This document shows positions 5,341 to 5,868 of a DNA stretch of 5,868 nucleotides, in pieces. The stretch covers positions 1 to 5,868 of the forward strand of contig JASHZA010000342.1 of the NCBI GenBank assembly GCA_030042765.1. Direction: 5' to 3'. The notes under the pieces were generated by a model. The model made no database searches, was not told where the DNA came from, and was given only the letters and a program-made list of their open reading frames with translations. The position numbers were made by a program, and so were the translations under genes. Numbering within the stretch: the stretch's first letter is position 1; each line of letters opens with the position of its first letter. This DNA is from Candidatus Binataceae bacterium. GTDB lineage: Bacteria > Desulfobacterota > Binatia > Binatales > Binataceae.

Positions 5341-5369
5341 CTCGCCCAGTCAATCGCGGAGGTAGGGCA

Positions 5370-5868
5370 ATGAACAGCTGGAAAATCGGCAACGTCCGGA
5401 TCACCAAACTCCAGGAGCAGGAACTGGCCTGGAACGGCACGATGATACTCGCGCAGGGAACTGCTGATAACGTGAAGCGCGAGGGCGAATGGCTGCAGCC
5501 GTTCGTCGACAATCAGGGCAAATTCCTGGTGAGCATTCACTCGTTGCTGGTGGAATCCGAAGGACGCCGGATCCTGGTCGACACCTGCGTCGGCAATGAC
5601 AAGAACCGGCCGGGCTTCAAGGATTGGACCAACCTCCATCTGCCGTACCTCGCGACCCTCGAGAAGGCCGGGTTTTCGCGCGATTCGATCGATACGGTCG
5701 TGTGCACGCACCTCCATCTCGATCATGTTGGGTGGAATACGATGCTCGAGAACGGCCGCTGGGTCCCGACGTTTCCGAAGGCCAAGTACATAATGGCGCA
5801 GCGCGAGTGGGAGCATTGGTCCAAGTACGACGGTATGCCCGATTTCAAAAACTCGATCGACGATTCGG
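5370..5868 (+). CDS. MBL-fold metallo-hydrolase, 3' end outside the window
   Basis: The first 166 codons of a metallo-beta-lactamase-fold hydrolase are present; the frame is open to the edge. The zinc motif HLHLDH is at 114-119 in VVCTHLHLDHVGWNT (110-124). It is preceded by SIHSLLVESEGRRILVDTC (55-73), the usual beta-strand pair ending in the conserved Asp71, and LPYLATLEKAGFSRDSIDTV (91-110). The two metal-binding histidines expected downstream lie beyond the window. The DHVGWN form and the long N-terminal strand region resemble the MBL branch that contains lactonases and organophosphate-type esterases, so a lactone or ester substrate is likely, but beta-lactam resistance is not indicated. 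No signal peptide is seen; the N-terminus MNSWKIGNVRI starts directly with the domain. The SD GGAGG (5358-5362) is 7 nt before the ATG. It is divergent from the SnoaL-like operon across a 158-bp regulatory region, which hints at joint control. Confidence 0.9.
   Translation, partial: MNSWKIGNVRITKLQEQELAWNGTMILAQGTADNVKREGEWLQPFVDNQGKFLVSIHSLLVESEGRRILVDTCVGNDKNRPGFKDWTNLHLPYLATLEKAGFSRDSIDTVVCTHLHLDHVGWNTMLENGRWVPTFPKAKYIMAQREWEHWSKYDGMPDFKNSIDDS

Noticed and set aside
5334..5816. A 160-codon open frame on the minus strand opposite the MBL gene
   Set aside because: The opposite strand encodes the zinc motif HLHLDH and is preceded by a good SD, whereas this frame shows no motif and would cross the MBL start and promoter region.

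Overview
The window is a GC-rich (roughly 60% by eye), tightly packed stretch of bacterial chromosome with seven protein genes, the last cut by the window edge. I see no RNA genes, IS elements, CRISPR arrays or phage genes. Gene content (a family III CoA-transferase, a ThDP enzyme, SnoaL-like, cupin and carboxymuconolactone decarboxylase-like proteins, an MBL hydrolase) and Shine-Dalgarno sites of the AGGAG/GGGAG type suggest a metabolically versatile, probably soil or sediment, Gram-negative bacterium. Proteobacteria or an uncultured relative such as Binatota would fit, but the taxon cannot be fixed from the sequence alone.

Layout. On the + strand at 190-1389 is a CaiB/BaiF CoA-transferase that resembles formyl-CoA transferase. 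It is followed 43 bp later by an EWxxH-type carboxymuconolactone decarboxylase/AhpD-like protein (1433-1993), probably in the same transcript. After 104 bp with a plausible promoter comes a stand-alone CinA C-terminal-domain protein (2098-2592). It converges on a minus-strand operon that reads from right to left: SnoaL-like protein (5211-4792), ThDP-dependent enzyme (4690-3059) and a small cupin (3030-2638). A 158-bp divergent region separates that operon from a + strand MBL-fold metallo-hydrolase (5370 to the edge). This region holds back-to-back candidate promoters and an imperfect inverted repeat.

How the genes may work together. The set looks like an accessory catabolic locus. The CoA-transferase would activate a carboxylic acid as its CoA thioester, and the ThDP enzyme would make or break a C-C bond next to a carbonyl or acyl-CoA. 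The small SnoaL, cupin and CMD-fold proteins would handle isomerisation, dehydration or lactone steps, and the MBL enzyme would hydrolyse an ester or lactone. The ThDP enzyme lacks both the acetolactate synthase signature and the active-site pair of oxalyl-CoA decarboxylase. It is best seen as a 2-hydroxyacyl-CoA lyase/benzaldehyde lyase-like enzyme of unknown substrate. The pairing of a formyl-CoA-transferase-like protein with such a lyase is the most interesting biochemical idea here, but it is an inference. No gene of an obviously new class is present.
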